From Bacillota bacterium (GTDB lineage: Bacteria > Bacillota > Bacilli > Bacillales_B > DSM-18226): a stretch of DNA of 13,903 nt. Shown piece by piece: positions 5,429-13,345 of the stretch (position 1 is its first letter; each line of letters begins with the position of its first letter). The notes beneath the pieces were generated by a model. That model worked only from the letters and a program-made list of their open reading frames with translations. It was not told where the DNA came from and ran no database searches. The stretch is from NCBI GenBank assembly GCA_021821235.1, contig JAKACS010000018.1, forward strand, positions 1 through 13,903, written 5' to 3'. The translations under genes were made by a program, and so were the position numbers.

Positions 5429-6328
5429 ATGGCTTTAGAGCTTGAACATATTACAAAGCGGTTTGGTTCATATACAGCTGTTGATGATTTGTCCCTTACC
5501 ATTCCAGAAGGCGAAATCTTTGGCTTTTTAGGCGCAAATGGTGCTGGCAAAACGACAACATTCCGGATGATTCTCGGGATCCTCGGCTCAAGTGGCGGCG
5601 AAATTACGTGGGAAGGAAAACCGGTGAATACCAATGCAAAACGGTTTATCGGATACTTGCCCGAAGAAAGGGGACTGTACCCGAAATTAAACGTGCGCGA
5701 CCAAATTATTTATTTAGCGAGATTAAGAGGAGTGGCTAAAGACGATGCCGCAGTGGAATTACGAAAATGGCTTGAACGATTTAAAATAACGGAGTATGAA
5801 AACAAAAAAGTCGATGAACTATCAAAAGGAAATCAGCAAAAAATTCAATTTATTGCCGCTGTCATCCATAAACCAAAACTATTGATCTTGGATGAGCCGT
5901 TCAGCGGGCTTGACCCTGTCAATGTAGAACTGTTGAAATCTGCGGTTGTGTCTTTAAAGGAACAGGGGGCAACCATTGTATTTTCAAGCCACCGGATGGA
6001 GCATGTTGAGGAAATGTGCGAGCAGCTCTGCATTTTGCATAAAGGAAAAACGGTTGTCCACGGTGCATTAAAGGAAATCAAACGATCTTTCGGCAAAAAA
6101 AATCTCGTAATTCATGCCGATTTTGCCCTCGATTTCTTGGCATCATACCCGGGGGTAGTAAAAGCAAAGCCGTCTGCAGAAGGAATACTGCTGCAAATTG
6201 AAGGCGAGCCCGTGGCCGAAAAAATGTTTAAAGAATTGGTAGACAAAGGATTTGTCCGCAGATTTGCACTTGAAGAGCCATCTTTAAACGATATTTTTAT
6301 TGAGAAAGTTGGTGCTTCCTATGAATAA
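5429..6328 (+). CDS. yhaQ: YhaQ, NatA-like ABC exporter ATP-binding protein
   Basis: The ATPase subunit (299 residues) of a two-gene ABC exporter resembling NatAB sodium-efflux systems. Walker A is GANGAGKT at 35-42, the segment YLPEERGLYP at 76-85 is characteristic of the NatA/YhaQ group, the signature is LSKGNQQK at 131-138, and Walker B is LLILDEP at 151-157 with SGLD after it. The tail, about 220-299, is the domain usual in this group. ATG 5429 is chosen over an upstream in-frame ATG at 5393 because AGGAGGT (5414-5420) lies eight bases before it, inside the longer frame, and the length then matches B. subtilis YhaQ. It overlaps yhaP by 8 bp. The exported substrate cannot be read from the sequence. 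I see no strong promoter directly upstream. Confidence 0.93.
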   Translation: MALELEHITKRFGSYTAVDDLSLTIPEGEIFGFLGANGAGKTTTFRMILGILGSSGGEITWEGKPVNTNAKRFIGYLPEERGLYPKLNVRDQIIYLARLRGVAKDDAAVELRKWLERFKITEYENKKVDELSKGNQQKIQFIAAVIHKPKLLILDEPFSGLDPVNVELLKSAVVSLKEQGATIVFSSHRMEHVEEMCEQLCILHKGKTVVHGALKEIKRSFGKKNLVIHADFALDFLASYPGVVKAKPSAEGILLQIEGEPVAEKMFKELVDKGFVRRFALEEPSLNDIFIEKVGASYE

Positions 6329-7574
6329 TTTTTGGATCATTTTATGGCATACATATCTCACAAAATTAAAAACAAAATCGTTTCTAATTACAACACTGAT
6401 TACGATCGCCATCGTGCTGGTGTTAACAAATATTAATACGATTATAAAAGCATTCGATAAAAATGGTGGAAAAGAAACAGTCGCGGTTCTCGATCAAACA
6501 GGACAGCTGTTTCAACCGCTGAAAAAACAAGTCTCCACAATCAACAAGGATATTATTTTAAAGCAATACAATGGCACTGAAAAACAGGCTGAAAAAGCAG
6601 TTGAAAAGGGAACTTATCAAGGAATGATCCAGCTTCGTTTTAATCAGGAAAACATGCCTGAAGCAAAATACAAAGCGATGAGTATTGCCGATTCGAGTTT
6701 GTATACCGATTTGCAAACCGGTTTACAGCAAGTAAAAGCGATGCTGGCTGCAGCAAAAATGAAGCTTTCTCCCTCTCAGCTGCAAACACTTTATGAACCG
6801 GTTGCATTTCAAAAAACAGCCCTTGAAAAGAACGCAAAAACGGAAGAGCAGCTGAATCAGGCGCGCGGGCTTGTCTATGTGCTATTGTTTATGATTTATG
6901 GTGCCGTGATCATGTATGCAAGTATGATTGCGATGGAAGTTGCCACTGAAAAATCATCGCGGGTCATGGAAATTTTAATTTCAAGCGTTTCGCCGATTAC
7001 GCAAATGTTTGCCAAAATTATCGGCATAGCCTTGTTAAGCTTGACACAACTTGCTGCGTTTTTGGCCGTCGGTTACTTTTCTTTTAAACAAAACCGTGCT
7101 TCTTTAAAGGGTGGTTTCTTTGATGTATTTGGTTTTGACCAAATACCGGCAGCAACGATCGCGTATGCAGTCATCTTTTTTATCCTTGGCTATTTTCTGT
7201 TTGCGACAATGGCCGCTTTTCTCGGCTCGCTTGTCAGCCGGATTGAAGATGTTCAGCAAATGATTACACCAATGACATTGCTTGTTGTTGCAGGATTTAT
7301 GATTGCCATGTTTGGACTTAGCAAACCGGATTCACCATTCATTTCGGTCACCTCTTTTATTCCGTTTTTTACTCCGATGATTATGTTTCTGCGCGTTGGG
7401 ATGCTTTCGATTCCATTTTGGCAGGCATTGGCCGGGATTGCCATTCTCACGGCTACGATCATCGTTTTGGCGATTTTTGGTGCAAGAGTATACAAAGGCG
7501 GTGTATTGATGTACGGCAAATCCAATTCGTTTAAAGACATTAAAAAAGCGTTGCAGCTAACAAAAAAGGATTAA
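6321..7574 (+). CDS. yhaP: YhaP, NatB-like ABC exporter permease
   Basis: The membrane subunit (417 residues) partnering YhaQ. One N-terminal membrane helix (around residues 20-42) is followed by an external domain of about 145 residues. Five or six helices then occupy the C-terminal half, starting at GLVYVLLFMIYGAVIMYAS and ending near ILTATIIVLAIFGARVY. The segment EKSSRVMEILISSVSP is a hallmark of ABC-2/NatB-type permeases. The ATG at 6321 lies within the last codons of yhaQ (stop 6326-6328) and has only a weak purine stretch ahead of it, so translation is probably coupled to yhaQ. A terminator follows. Family assignment is firm; sodium or another solute as substrate is inference. Confidence 0.92.
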   Translation: MNNFWIILWHTYLTKLKTKSFLITTLITIAIVLVLTNINTIIKAFDKNGGKETVAVLDQTGQLFQPLKKQVSTINKDIILKQYNGTEKQAEKAVEKGTYQGMIQLRFNQENMPEAKYKAMSIADSSLYTDLQTGLQQVKAMLAAAKMKLSPSQLQTLYEPVAFQKTALEKNAKTEEQLNQARGLVYVLLFMIYGAVIMYASMIAMEVATEKSSRVMEILISSVSPITQMFAKIIGIALLSLTQLAAFLAVGYFSFKQNRASLKGGFFDVFGFDQIPAATIAYAVIFFILGYFLFATMAAFLGSLVSRIEDVQQMITPMTLLVVAGFMIAMFGLSKPDSPFISVTSFIPFFTPMIMFLRVGMLSIPFWQALAGIAILTATIIVLAIFGARVYKGGVLMYGKSNSFKDIKKALQLTKKD

Positions 7575-7578
7575 GGTG

Positions 7579-7612
7579 AAAAGAGCCGGTGAAAAATGCC
7601 TGCTCTTTTTTA
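7579..7612 (+). terminator. Terminator after yhaP
   Basis: AAAAGAGC (7579-7586) pairs with GCTCTTTT (7602-7609) around a 15-base loop, and the T-rich run continues to 7611. It separates yhaQP from the yhaO group. Confidence 0.8.
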
Positions 7613-7620
7613 TATAGAAC

Positions 7621-7649
7621 GTGCATTCGCCTTTTAAGAGTGGTAAAAT
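7621..7649 (+). promoter_or_regulatory. Predicted promoter of yhaO
   Basis: An extended -10 element, TGGTAAAAT (7641-7649), has GTGCAT (7621-7626) 17 bp upstream of its TAAAAT as a weak -35 box. It follows the yhaP terminator and leaves a leader of about 24 bases before the yhaO ATG. Confidence 0.55.
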
Positions 7650-7678
7650 AAAAGAAACGATGGTGAAAGGGTTTTTTT

Positions 7679-8893
7679 ATGAAACAAATTTCGTTTATCC
7701 ATGCAGCTGATTTGCACTTGGACAGCCCGATGGCTGGTTTAAAAACACTGCCGGATCCTATTTTTAAAAGAGTCAGAGAGAGTACGTTTCAAGCGCTGAA
7801 AAAATTGACAGACGCTGCGATTGAAAAGAAAGTTGATTTTGTTATCCTTGCCGGTGACTTATTTGACGGGGAAGACCGGAGCATCAAGGCACAGTCACGG
7901 CTGCAAACTGAAATGCTGAGACTGAAAAAGCATAGAATCCCGGTTTATGCCCTTCATGGAAATCATGATCATTTAGGGGGGACGTGGGTAAAGCTTGAGA
8001 TGCCGGAAAATGTTACAATTTTTTCAAGTAAAGTAGAAGTTAAAGTTCTTCATACGAAAAGCGGCGCAGTCGTTCATTTGTATGGTTTCAGTTATCCAAA
8101 GCGCCATGTTTTGGAGCGAAAAATTGAAGAGTATCAGCTCGTTGCCGGGGCTGATTTCCACATCGGCATTCTCCATGGCAACTTGGCTGGTGCGAGAGAG
8201 CATGGCAATTACGCTCCATTTACGATAAAAGAACTGCTTGAAAAGCCGTTTGATTACTGGGCATTGGGTCATATCCATAAAAGAGCCATCTTAGCGAAAA
8301 ACCCGCCTATCGTCTATCCGGGCAATATCCAAGGGAAGAGCCGCAAAGAAACCGGGGAAAAAGGCTGCTATTTCGTTACACTGACATCTGCTGAGGCAAA
8401 GCTGGAATGGATTGAGACAGCACAAATCATCTGGGAAACTGCATCCATTGATGTTCAAGATGCAGGGAGTTTTCAGGAGCTTCTTCATATTTGCCGGAAT
8501 GCTGTTGCCGCGTATCGGAAAACGGGCAAAGGGACACTGCTGAACCTGTCGTTAAAAAATGTCCAGCTGGAAGATTTTAAAGAAAGAGCGGCTGCATTCG
8601 AACTGTTGGATTTATTGCAGGAAAATGTAGAAAACGAGGATTCATTTGTATGGATTGTTCAACTTGAAATTGAAGAATTGAGTGTAAATAAGGAACAGCT
8701 TGAAAAAGAGGGAGGCTTTTATCAGGCGCTTTTTTCAACAGCTGACCAATACAATCGTCAAAATCAAGCACTTGCCCCCTTATACGAACATTCATTGGGA
8801 AGAAAGTATACGGCAGCATTGTCAATTGAAGAACAGCAGGAGCTTGTAAAAAAAGCCGAGAATTTGCTTATTTCACTGCTTACCAGACAATAA
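7679..8893 (+). CDS. yhaO: YhaO, Mre11/SbcD-like metallophosphoesterase nuclease
   Basis: A 404-residue protein of the Mre11/SbcD family, which cleaves DNA ends with a two-metal centre. All metal-binding motifs are present: DLH with D11 and H13, GDLFD with D60, GNHD at 94-97, H166 in ILHGN, and GHIH at 197-200. Residues from about 260 form the C-terminal cap region, with no recognisable motifs. The ATG at 7679 follows GAAAGGG (7665-7671) at a spacing of seven. Length agrees with B. subtilis YhaO. The Rad50-like partner yhaN lies 79 bp downstream, the usual pairing of nuclease with ATPase. It is distinct from canonical SbcD, whose gene would be expected elsewhere in the genome. Activity on DNA is inferred from the family. 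Confidence 0.94.
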   Translation: MKQISFIHAADLHLDSPMAGLKTLPDPIFKRVRESTFQALKKLTDAAIEKKVDFVILAGDLFDGEDRSIKAQSRLQTEMLRLKKHRIPVYALHGNHDHLGGTWVKLEMPENVTIFSSKVEVKVLHTKSGAVVHLYGFSYPKRHVLERKIEEYQLVAGADFHIGILHGNLAGAREHGNYAPFTIKELLEKPFDYWALGHIHKRAILAKNPPIVYPGNIQGKSRKETGEKGCYFVTLTSAEAKLEWIETAQIIWETASIDVQDAGSFQELLHICRNAVAAYRKTGKGTLLNLSLKNVQLEDFKERAAAFELLDLLQENVENEDSFVWIVQLEIEELSVNKEQLEKEGGFYQALFSTADQYNRQNQALAPLYEHSLGRKYTAALSIEEQQELVKKAENLLISLLTRQ

Positions 8894-8972
8894 ATGTATG
8901 CAGTCAAATTTACGTTCGTGGATTTCATATTTATGCGTTTAGATTTTGGACAAGTAGAAGGGAGGCGTTCTA

Positions 8973-11957
8973 TTGAGGTTACTTGATTTGCATATATATG
9001 GGTTTGGCCGCCTTGAGGATGTTATGATTGAAAACTTGGCTGATTTTCAAGTTTTTTATGGTGAAAATGAAGCGGGAAAATCAACGATTATGGCGTTTAT
9101 TCATGCCGTTCTGTTCGGTTTTCCTACTAAGCAGCAGGCTGAGCAGCGTTATGAGCCGAAGCAGGGGGCAAAATATGGCGGAAAACTGAGACTGTTCCAT
9201 CCGCAATACGGTGTTGCAACTGTTGAGCGGGTCAAAGGAAAAGCGGTGATTGGCGATGTGTCTGTTACCCTTGAAAATGGCGAAAGCGGCGGAGAAGAAT
9301 TGCTGAAAGAACTTTTGTTTGAAATAGACAAGGATATTTTTCAAGCGATTTTCTCTTTTAATCTTCATGGTTTACAAAACATTCATCAAATGAAAGGAGA
9401 CGAGCTCAACAAATTTTTATTTTCAGCCGGCACGCTTGGAACTGACCGCTTGGCAGCAGCAGAGCTTCAACTGCAAAAAGAGGTGGATCGCCGGTTTAAA
9501 GCAACGGGCAAAAAGCCGTTCTTAAATGAAAAATTGCAGGAAGTTGATCGATTAAACAAGGAATTGAAGAAAGCGGCAGCAAAGAATCAGTCTTATGAAT
9601 CGTTGATTGGCGAGAAAGAAGCAATCGAGAAAGAAATGGCTGCGCTTCTAAAGCGGATCAGTCATATTCAGAAACGAATCGAGAAACTGAACGAATGGAA
9701 AAAAGTTGAGGCTTTTGTCAAGGAGGAGAAATGGCTTGAGCAAGAGCTGAAGGAAATCGGACAAGTTACCTTTCCTGCGCGGGGCATAGAGCGATTTGAA
9801 CAGCTTAATCAGCTGTTAAAACCTTATCATGCCCAGCTGAACAGTATGAATGAACGGCTCAATCAAGTACAAAAACAGCTTGAAAGCATAGAACCGGACG
9901 TTGATTTTCTACAAAACCAAACGGAAATCGAGGCGGCACTTAGCCAATTTCCGCTTCACCATCAATACAGCCTTCAGGAAAAACAACTAGAGGAAAAACT
10001 TGGGGAAATTGAAGACAAGATCAGCAGGATAAGCGAACAGCTTCACTTGTCGAAAAGTGATGAGGAGATTGTAGCAATCAATACAAACTTGTACATAAAG
10101 GATCAGGTGCAAAATCTTGATAAAAAAAGAGTTTTGCTTGATCAAAGCAAACAAGAACTAGAAAACCGTTTTGCTGAAGAAAAGCGCAGGCTGGAAGATT
10201 TTGAAGTGGCTGCAGAAGCTGCAAAAGCCCAGCTGCTTCCGGATGCAGAACGAACCAGCATCGAAACTGAAACCCGAAAGGCTGTCGACCGGGAGCGGGT
10301 AGAAGCAAACATCAAGGCAGTTCAAGAAAAGATCGCTTTTTATCAAGCTGCAAATGAACGTGAAAAACGGCAAAATCAGCAAAAATCATTCCAATATTTC
10401 ATTTTTGCCATAATGCTGATTGTGCTAATTGTTTATAGCTGGTCGCTTCAGCAAATACTGCTGACGTCTATTGGTGCGCTGCTTCTATTGGTTATTGCCG
10501 CTTTTTTTGTAAAAGACAAGTCATTGATTGCAACGGGTGAGACGCTTGAATCTCTTTTTGCCGAGGAAAGAAAATGGCAGGAATATTTGGTATCCTCACA
10601 ATATCTCGAAATGACGGTGCTGCAGGAAAAGCTTGCTATGGACAACCGCCGCCGTGAACAGTTGGCGATTTTACGTGTGAAACTGGAGCAGCAACAGCAT
10701 TTATTTGACAAGGTTGTCGATCAATTTGAGGAGTGGGAGCATGATGCTTCTGCCTATGCTAAAGAAATTGAAAAAATCAGCTTAAAGCTGAACCTACCAA
10801 AAGAATTGGCTAAAACGCGACTATTTGAGGCTTTCCAGCTTCTTGAACAGTTAAAAACAATATTAAGAGAAAAACGCCAGCTTCTTACCCAGTTGAACCA
10901 GTTACGAGAAGATCGCAGGACGGTTTGGGTGCAGCTTGAAAAAACAGTGGCACGGTATCTTGGCAAAAAGGAAACGGATTTGCAGAAAGCGGTATATTTG
11001 CTGCGAAACAAATTGAATGAAGAACAAGAGAAAATAATTCTGGCAAAAGCAAAGCGCGATAAGCTTCAAGAAATCGAGGAGAATCGACAACAGCTTCAAC
11101 AGGAAAAAGTCCAGATGCAAGCGGAGATCAATCAGTTGATGGCGGAGGCAAATGTCGAAACAGAGACGGCTTTCTTTGCAAAAGGCGAGCTGTTTGCCAG
11201 AAAGGTGAAATTGGAGGAAAGGCTTAGGGATGTAATGCAGCAGCTTCAGTATTGCTTTCTTAGTCAATTGGAAAGGAACAGTTATTTACATATTGCAAAC
11301 TGTGAGGAAATGATCGAGGAGCAACAAGTGGAAGCTGAAAGGCTTCAACAGATCCTTCAGCAAGAACAGGAAGCACTTGCAGCAAAGCGCCATGAAATCC
11401 AGCTGCTTGAAGAAGGAGGAATTTATTCGGAAATTCTTCATCAATTGAAGTTAAAGGAAACGGAACTGGCAGAAGAAGTGAAGGAATGGGCTGTCTATCG
11501 AATTGCCCAAGACATCCTTTTCCAGACAGTTGAAAAATACAAAAGCATCCACTTGCCGCGGATGCTCATGCAGGCAGAAAAATATTTATCGTTTCTGACT
11601 GAAGGGCAATATTGCAAAATCATTGTGCATCCAAAGAAGACCGGCTTTTTAATTGAAAGAGAGGATCATATTCTATTCGAAGCATATGAGCTAAGCCAAG
11701 CAACAATGGAACAGGTGTATGTATCCATTCGACTGGCACTTTCGACAACTCTGTTTGCAAAGTTTCCGTTTCCGATTTTAATTGACGATAGTTTTGTAAA
11801 TTTTGACGGCAAGCGGTCACGAAAAATAATGGAGTTGCTAAAAAACATTCAGCAAAACCAAATTCTATTTTTCACCTGCCATCAGCATTTGCTTGATTAT
11901 TTTAGTAATACTGACACTCTTTTCTTGCAGAAAGGTGCTGTTCAGCGAGTTTGCTAG
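8973..11957 (+). CDS. yhaN: YhaN, Rad50/SbcC-like ATPase with a central membrane hairpin
   Basis: A 994-residue SMC/Rad50-type ATPase, expected to dimerise, bind YhaO and act on DNA ends. Walker A is GENEAGKS at 30-37. The degenerate signature LSQATMEQ is at 907-914 (glycine replaced by A910), and Walker B is ILIDDSFVNFD at 935-945, with the D938-D939 pair usual for this branch. Between them, about 170-470 and 520-870 are rich in E, K, Q and L and look like two antiparallel coiled-coil arms. At their apex, residues 475-513 are two hydrophobic stretches joined by a few residues (WSLQQ), a likely transmembrane hairpin. The CxxC zinc hook of Rad50/SbcC is absent. The TTG start at 8973 has AAGGGAGG (8958-8965) seven bases before it. 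It is probably cotranscribed with yhaO. Confidence 0.94.
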   Translation: MRLLDLHIYGFGRLEDVMIENLADFQVFYGENEAGKSTIMAFIHAVLFGFPTKQQAEQRYEPKQGAKYGGKLRLFHPQYGVATVERVKGKAVIGDVSVTLENGESGGEELLKELLFEIDKDIFQAIFSFNLHGLQNIHQMKGDELNKFLFSAGTLGTDRLAAAELQLQKEVDRRFKATGKKPFLNEKLQEVDRLNKELKKAAAKNQSYESLIGEKEAIEKEMAALLKRISHIQKRIEKLNEWKKVEAFVKEEKWLEQELKEIGQVTFPARGIERFEQLNQLLKPYHAQLNSMNERLNQVQKQLESIEPDVDFLQNQTEIEAALSQFPLHHQYSLQEKQLEEKLGEIEDKISRISEQLHLSKSDEEIVAINTNLYIKDQVQNLDKKRVLLDQSKQELENRFAEEKRRLEDFEVAAEAAKAQLLPDAERTSIETETRKAVDRERVEANIKAVQEKIAFYQAANEREKRQNQQKSFQYFIFAIMLIVLIVYSWSLQQILLTSIGALLLLVIAAFFVKDKSLIATGETLESLFAEERKWQEYLVSSQYLEMTVLQEKLAMDNRRREQLAILRVKLEQQQHLFDKVVDQFEEWEHDASAYAKEIEKISLKLNLPKELAKTRLFEAFQLLEQLKTILREKRQLLTQLNQLREDRRTVWVQLEKTVARYLGKKETDLQKAVYLLRNKLNEEQEKIILAKAKRDKLQEIEENRQQLQQEKVQMQAEINQLMAEANVETETAFFAKGELFARKVKLEERLRDVMQQLQYCFLSQLERNSYLHIANCEEMIEEQQVEAERLQQILQQEQEALAAKRHEIQLLEEGGIYSEILHQLKLKETELAEEVKEWAVYRIAQDILFQTVEKYKSIHLPRMLMQAEKYLSFLTEGQYCKIIVHPKKTGFLIEREDHILFEAYELSQATMEQVYVSIRLALSTTLFAKFPFPILIDDSFVNFDGKRSRKIMELLKNIQQNQILFFTCHQHLLDYFSNTDTLFLQKGAVQRVC

Positions 11958-11968
11958 AGTGATATACT
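11941..11968 (+). promoter_or_regulatory. Possible internal promoter for yhaM at the end of yhaN
   Basis: An extended -10 element TGATATACT (11960-11968) straddles the region just after the yhaN stop. A weak -35 candidate, TTCAGC (11941-11946), lies 16 bp upstream of TATACT. It would let yhaM be expressed apart from yhaON, with a leader of about 25 bases. Confidence 0.45.
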
Positions 11969-11999
11969 TTTAACGATAAGAAAGGAGCGGTCTAAAGCG

Positions 12000-12944
12000 A
12001 TGAATCAAGGAGTTCTGCAGTATGATGTCGGTGAACAGGTGGAGCTGTTCCTATTGATTAAAACTGCGACAAAGGGAATTGCCAGTAATGGGAAACCGTT
12101 TTTAACCCTGATTTTACAGGATCAGAGCGGTGAGATAGAAGCGAAGCTGTGGGATGCTGGCGAAGAAGAAGAACGAAATTATGCAGCAGAAACAATCGTC
12201 AAAGTGTTAGGTGACATTCAAAATTACCGTGGCAGGAGCCAATTAAGAATCCGGCAAATTCGGCCTTCTGTTCCAAGTGACAAGGTGAAGCTTGAGGATT
12301 TTTTAACTTCAGCACCGCTTGGCCGGGAGGAAATGGCGGGCAAACTCACCCAATACATTTTCGAAATGAAAAATCCGAATATCCAAAGAATTACACGCCA
12401 TTTGCTGAAAAAATATCAGCAGGACTTTCTTGAATATCCTGCAGCGACAAAGAATCATCATGAATTTGTCTCCGGGCTAGCATACCATGTAGTCAGCATG
12501 CTTGATTTGGCCAAATCGATTGCTGGATTGTATCCGAGTCTTGATAAGGACTTGCTCTATGCCGGTGTTATTCTTCACGATCTAGGGAAAGTGATTGAGC
12601 TTTCCGGGCCCATTTCAACGGCATACACGATTGAAGGAAACTTACTTGGACACATTACGATTATGGTGAATGAAATTGGAAAAACTGCGGAGGAGCTTAG
12701 CATTTCTGGTGAAGAAGTGATGATTTTGCAGCATCTTGTTCTTTCCCATCACGGTAAAGCGGAATGGGGGAGTCCGAAGCCGCCGTTAATCAAGGAAGCC
12801 GAAATTCTTCACTATATTGATAATATTGATGCGAAAATGAATATGCTTGACCGGGCAATGGAAAGAGTAAAGCCCGGGGAATTTTCCGAGCGCATTTTTG
12901 CCCTCGACAACCGCTCATTTTACAAACCTACATTTCATAAATGA
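12000..12944 (+). CDS. yhaM: YhaM, 3'-5' exoribonuclease (OB fold plus HD domain)
   Basis: A 314-residue protein, the same length as B. subtilis YhaM, a metal-dependent 3'-5' exoribonuclease that trims RNA ends and can also act on single-stranded DNA. Residues 1-90 form an OB-type nucleic-acid binding domain ([16 protein letters not shown] and following). The HD phosphohydrolase domain begins around 150 with H153-H154, H163 in GLAYHV and the metal-binding pair H193-D194 in ILHDLGK. A later conserved segment, [15 protein letters not shown], and DNIDAKMN complete it. The ATG at 12000 is preceded by AAAGGAG (11981-11987) at a spacing of 12, rather long. It lies 42 bp after yhaN and is followed by a terminator. 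Assignment is secure. Confidence 0.95.
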   Translation: MNQGVLQYDVGEQVELFLLIKTATKGIASNGKPFLTLILQDQSGEIEAKLWDAGEEEERNYAAETIVKVLGDIQNYRGRSQLRIRQIRPSVPSDKVKLEDFLTSAPLGREEMAGKLTQYIFEMKNPNIQRITRHLLKKYQQDFLEYPAATKNHHEFVSGLAYHVVSMLDLAKSIAGLYPSLDKDLLYAGVILHDLGKVIELSGPISTAYTIEGNLLGHITIMVNEIGKTAEELSISGEEVMILQHLVLSHHGKAEWGSPKPPLIKEAEILHYIDNIDAKMNMLDRAMERVKPGEFSERIFALDNRSFYKPTFHK

Positions 12945-13002
12945 AAACTCGCCGACACGGGTGCAGAGCTATCGTTGAATGATCCGATTAGACAACAAAT
13001 CA

Positions 13003-13034
13003 GACGGCCATCTGGTCGTCCTTTTGTATTTTTT
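13003..13034 (+). terminator. Terminator after yhaM
   Basis: GACGGCC (13003-13009) pairs with GGTCGTC (13014-13020) in a 7-bp stem with one wobble and a 4-base loop, followed by CTTTTGTATTTTTT. The T-tract is interrupted, so read-through into yhaL is possible. Confidence 0.75.
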
Positions 13035-13051
13035 CTGAAACGAAGCATTTT

Positions 13052-13081
13052 TTCAAAGCTCTTTGAATATGTTGGTAAAAA
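13052..13081 (+). promoter_or_regulatory. Possible yhaL promoter with an overlapping palindrome
   Basis: A 7-bp inverted repeat TTCAAAG-CT-CTTTGAA (13052-13067) lies at the expected -35 position of an extended -10 candidate, TGGTAAAAA (13073-13081). The -35 match is poor, so the palindrome might be an operator or activator site. Tentative. Confidence 0.3.
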
Positions 13082-13115
13082 TGGACAACCCATAGAGAAA
13101 AGGAGCGAAGAAAGA

Positions 13116-13304
13116 ATGGATATTCCCATTTGGGTATACATCGTTGCCAGCGGCATTATTATCAGTGCGCTTATGGCCTTTAAAACAGGTAAAGAGGAGC
13201 GAAAAGCAGAACTGGAAACAATTGAAAAAGAAGGGGAAGTATTCATGGAACGGCTTGAGCAGGAAAAAAGCAATCGCAAAGGTCAAAAAGCTACCGAAGC
13301 GTAA
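13116..13304 (+). CDS. yhaL: YhaL, small single-span membrane protein linked to sporulation in B. subtilis
   Basis: A 62-residue protein with one N-terminal hydrophobic helix (about residues 4-24, IPIWVYIVASGIIISALMAF) and a charged tail rich in E, K and R (EERKAELETIEKEGEVFMERL). It matches YhaL of B. subtilis in position and character; that protein is annotated as a sporulation protein but its mechanism is not known to me. ATG 13116 is chosen because AAAAGGAG (13098-13105) precedes it. The same frame opens at 12975, but that extension crosses the yhaM terminator and is low-complexity. A terminator precedes the gene and another follows, so it probably has its own transcript. Confidence 0.8.
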   Translation: MDIPIWVYIVASGIIISALMAFKTGKEERKAELETIEKEGEVFMERLEQEKSNRKGQKATEA

Positions 13305-13333
13305 AAAGGAGAGACCTAGTCTCCCCTTTTTTT
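13304..13333. terminator. Bidirectional terminator between yhaL and prsA
   Basis: AAAAGG-A-GAGAC and GTCTC-C-CCTTTT pair around a 3-base loop, with a run of seven T on the plus strand and five T on the minus strand. It sits between convergent stop codons and probably serves both genes. Confidence 0.85.
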
Positions 13334-13345
13334 CTCAGGAATTAA

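Noticed and set aside
10902..11267. A 121-codon minus-strand open frame inside yhaN
   Set aside because: It is antisense to the coiled-coil arm of yhaN, is rich in L, F and C as expected of a shadow frame of Q/E/K-rich coding sequence, and lacks start signals.
12975..13115. N-terminal extension of yhaL
   Set aside because: The extension crosses the yhaM terminator hairpin; the internal ATG at 13116 has a good ribosome binding site and gives the expected small YhaL.
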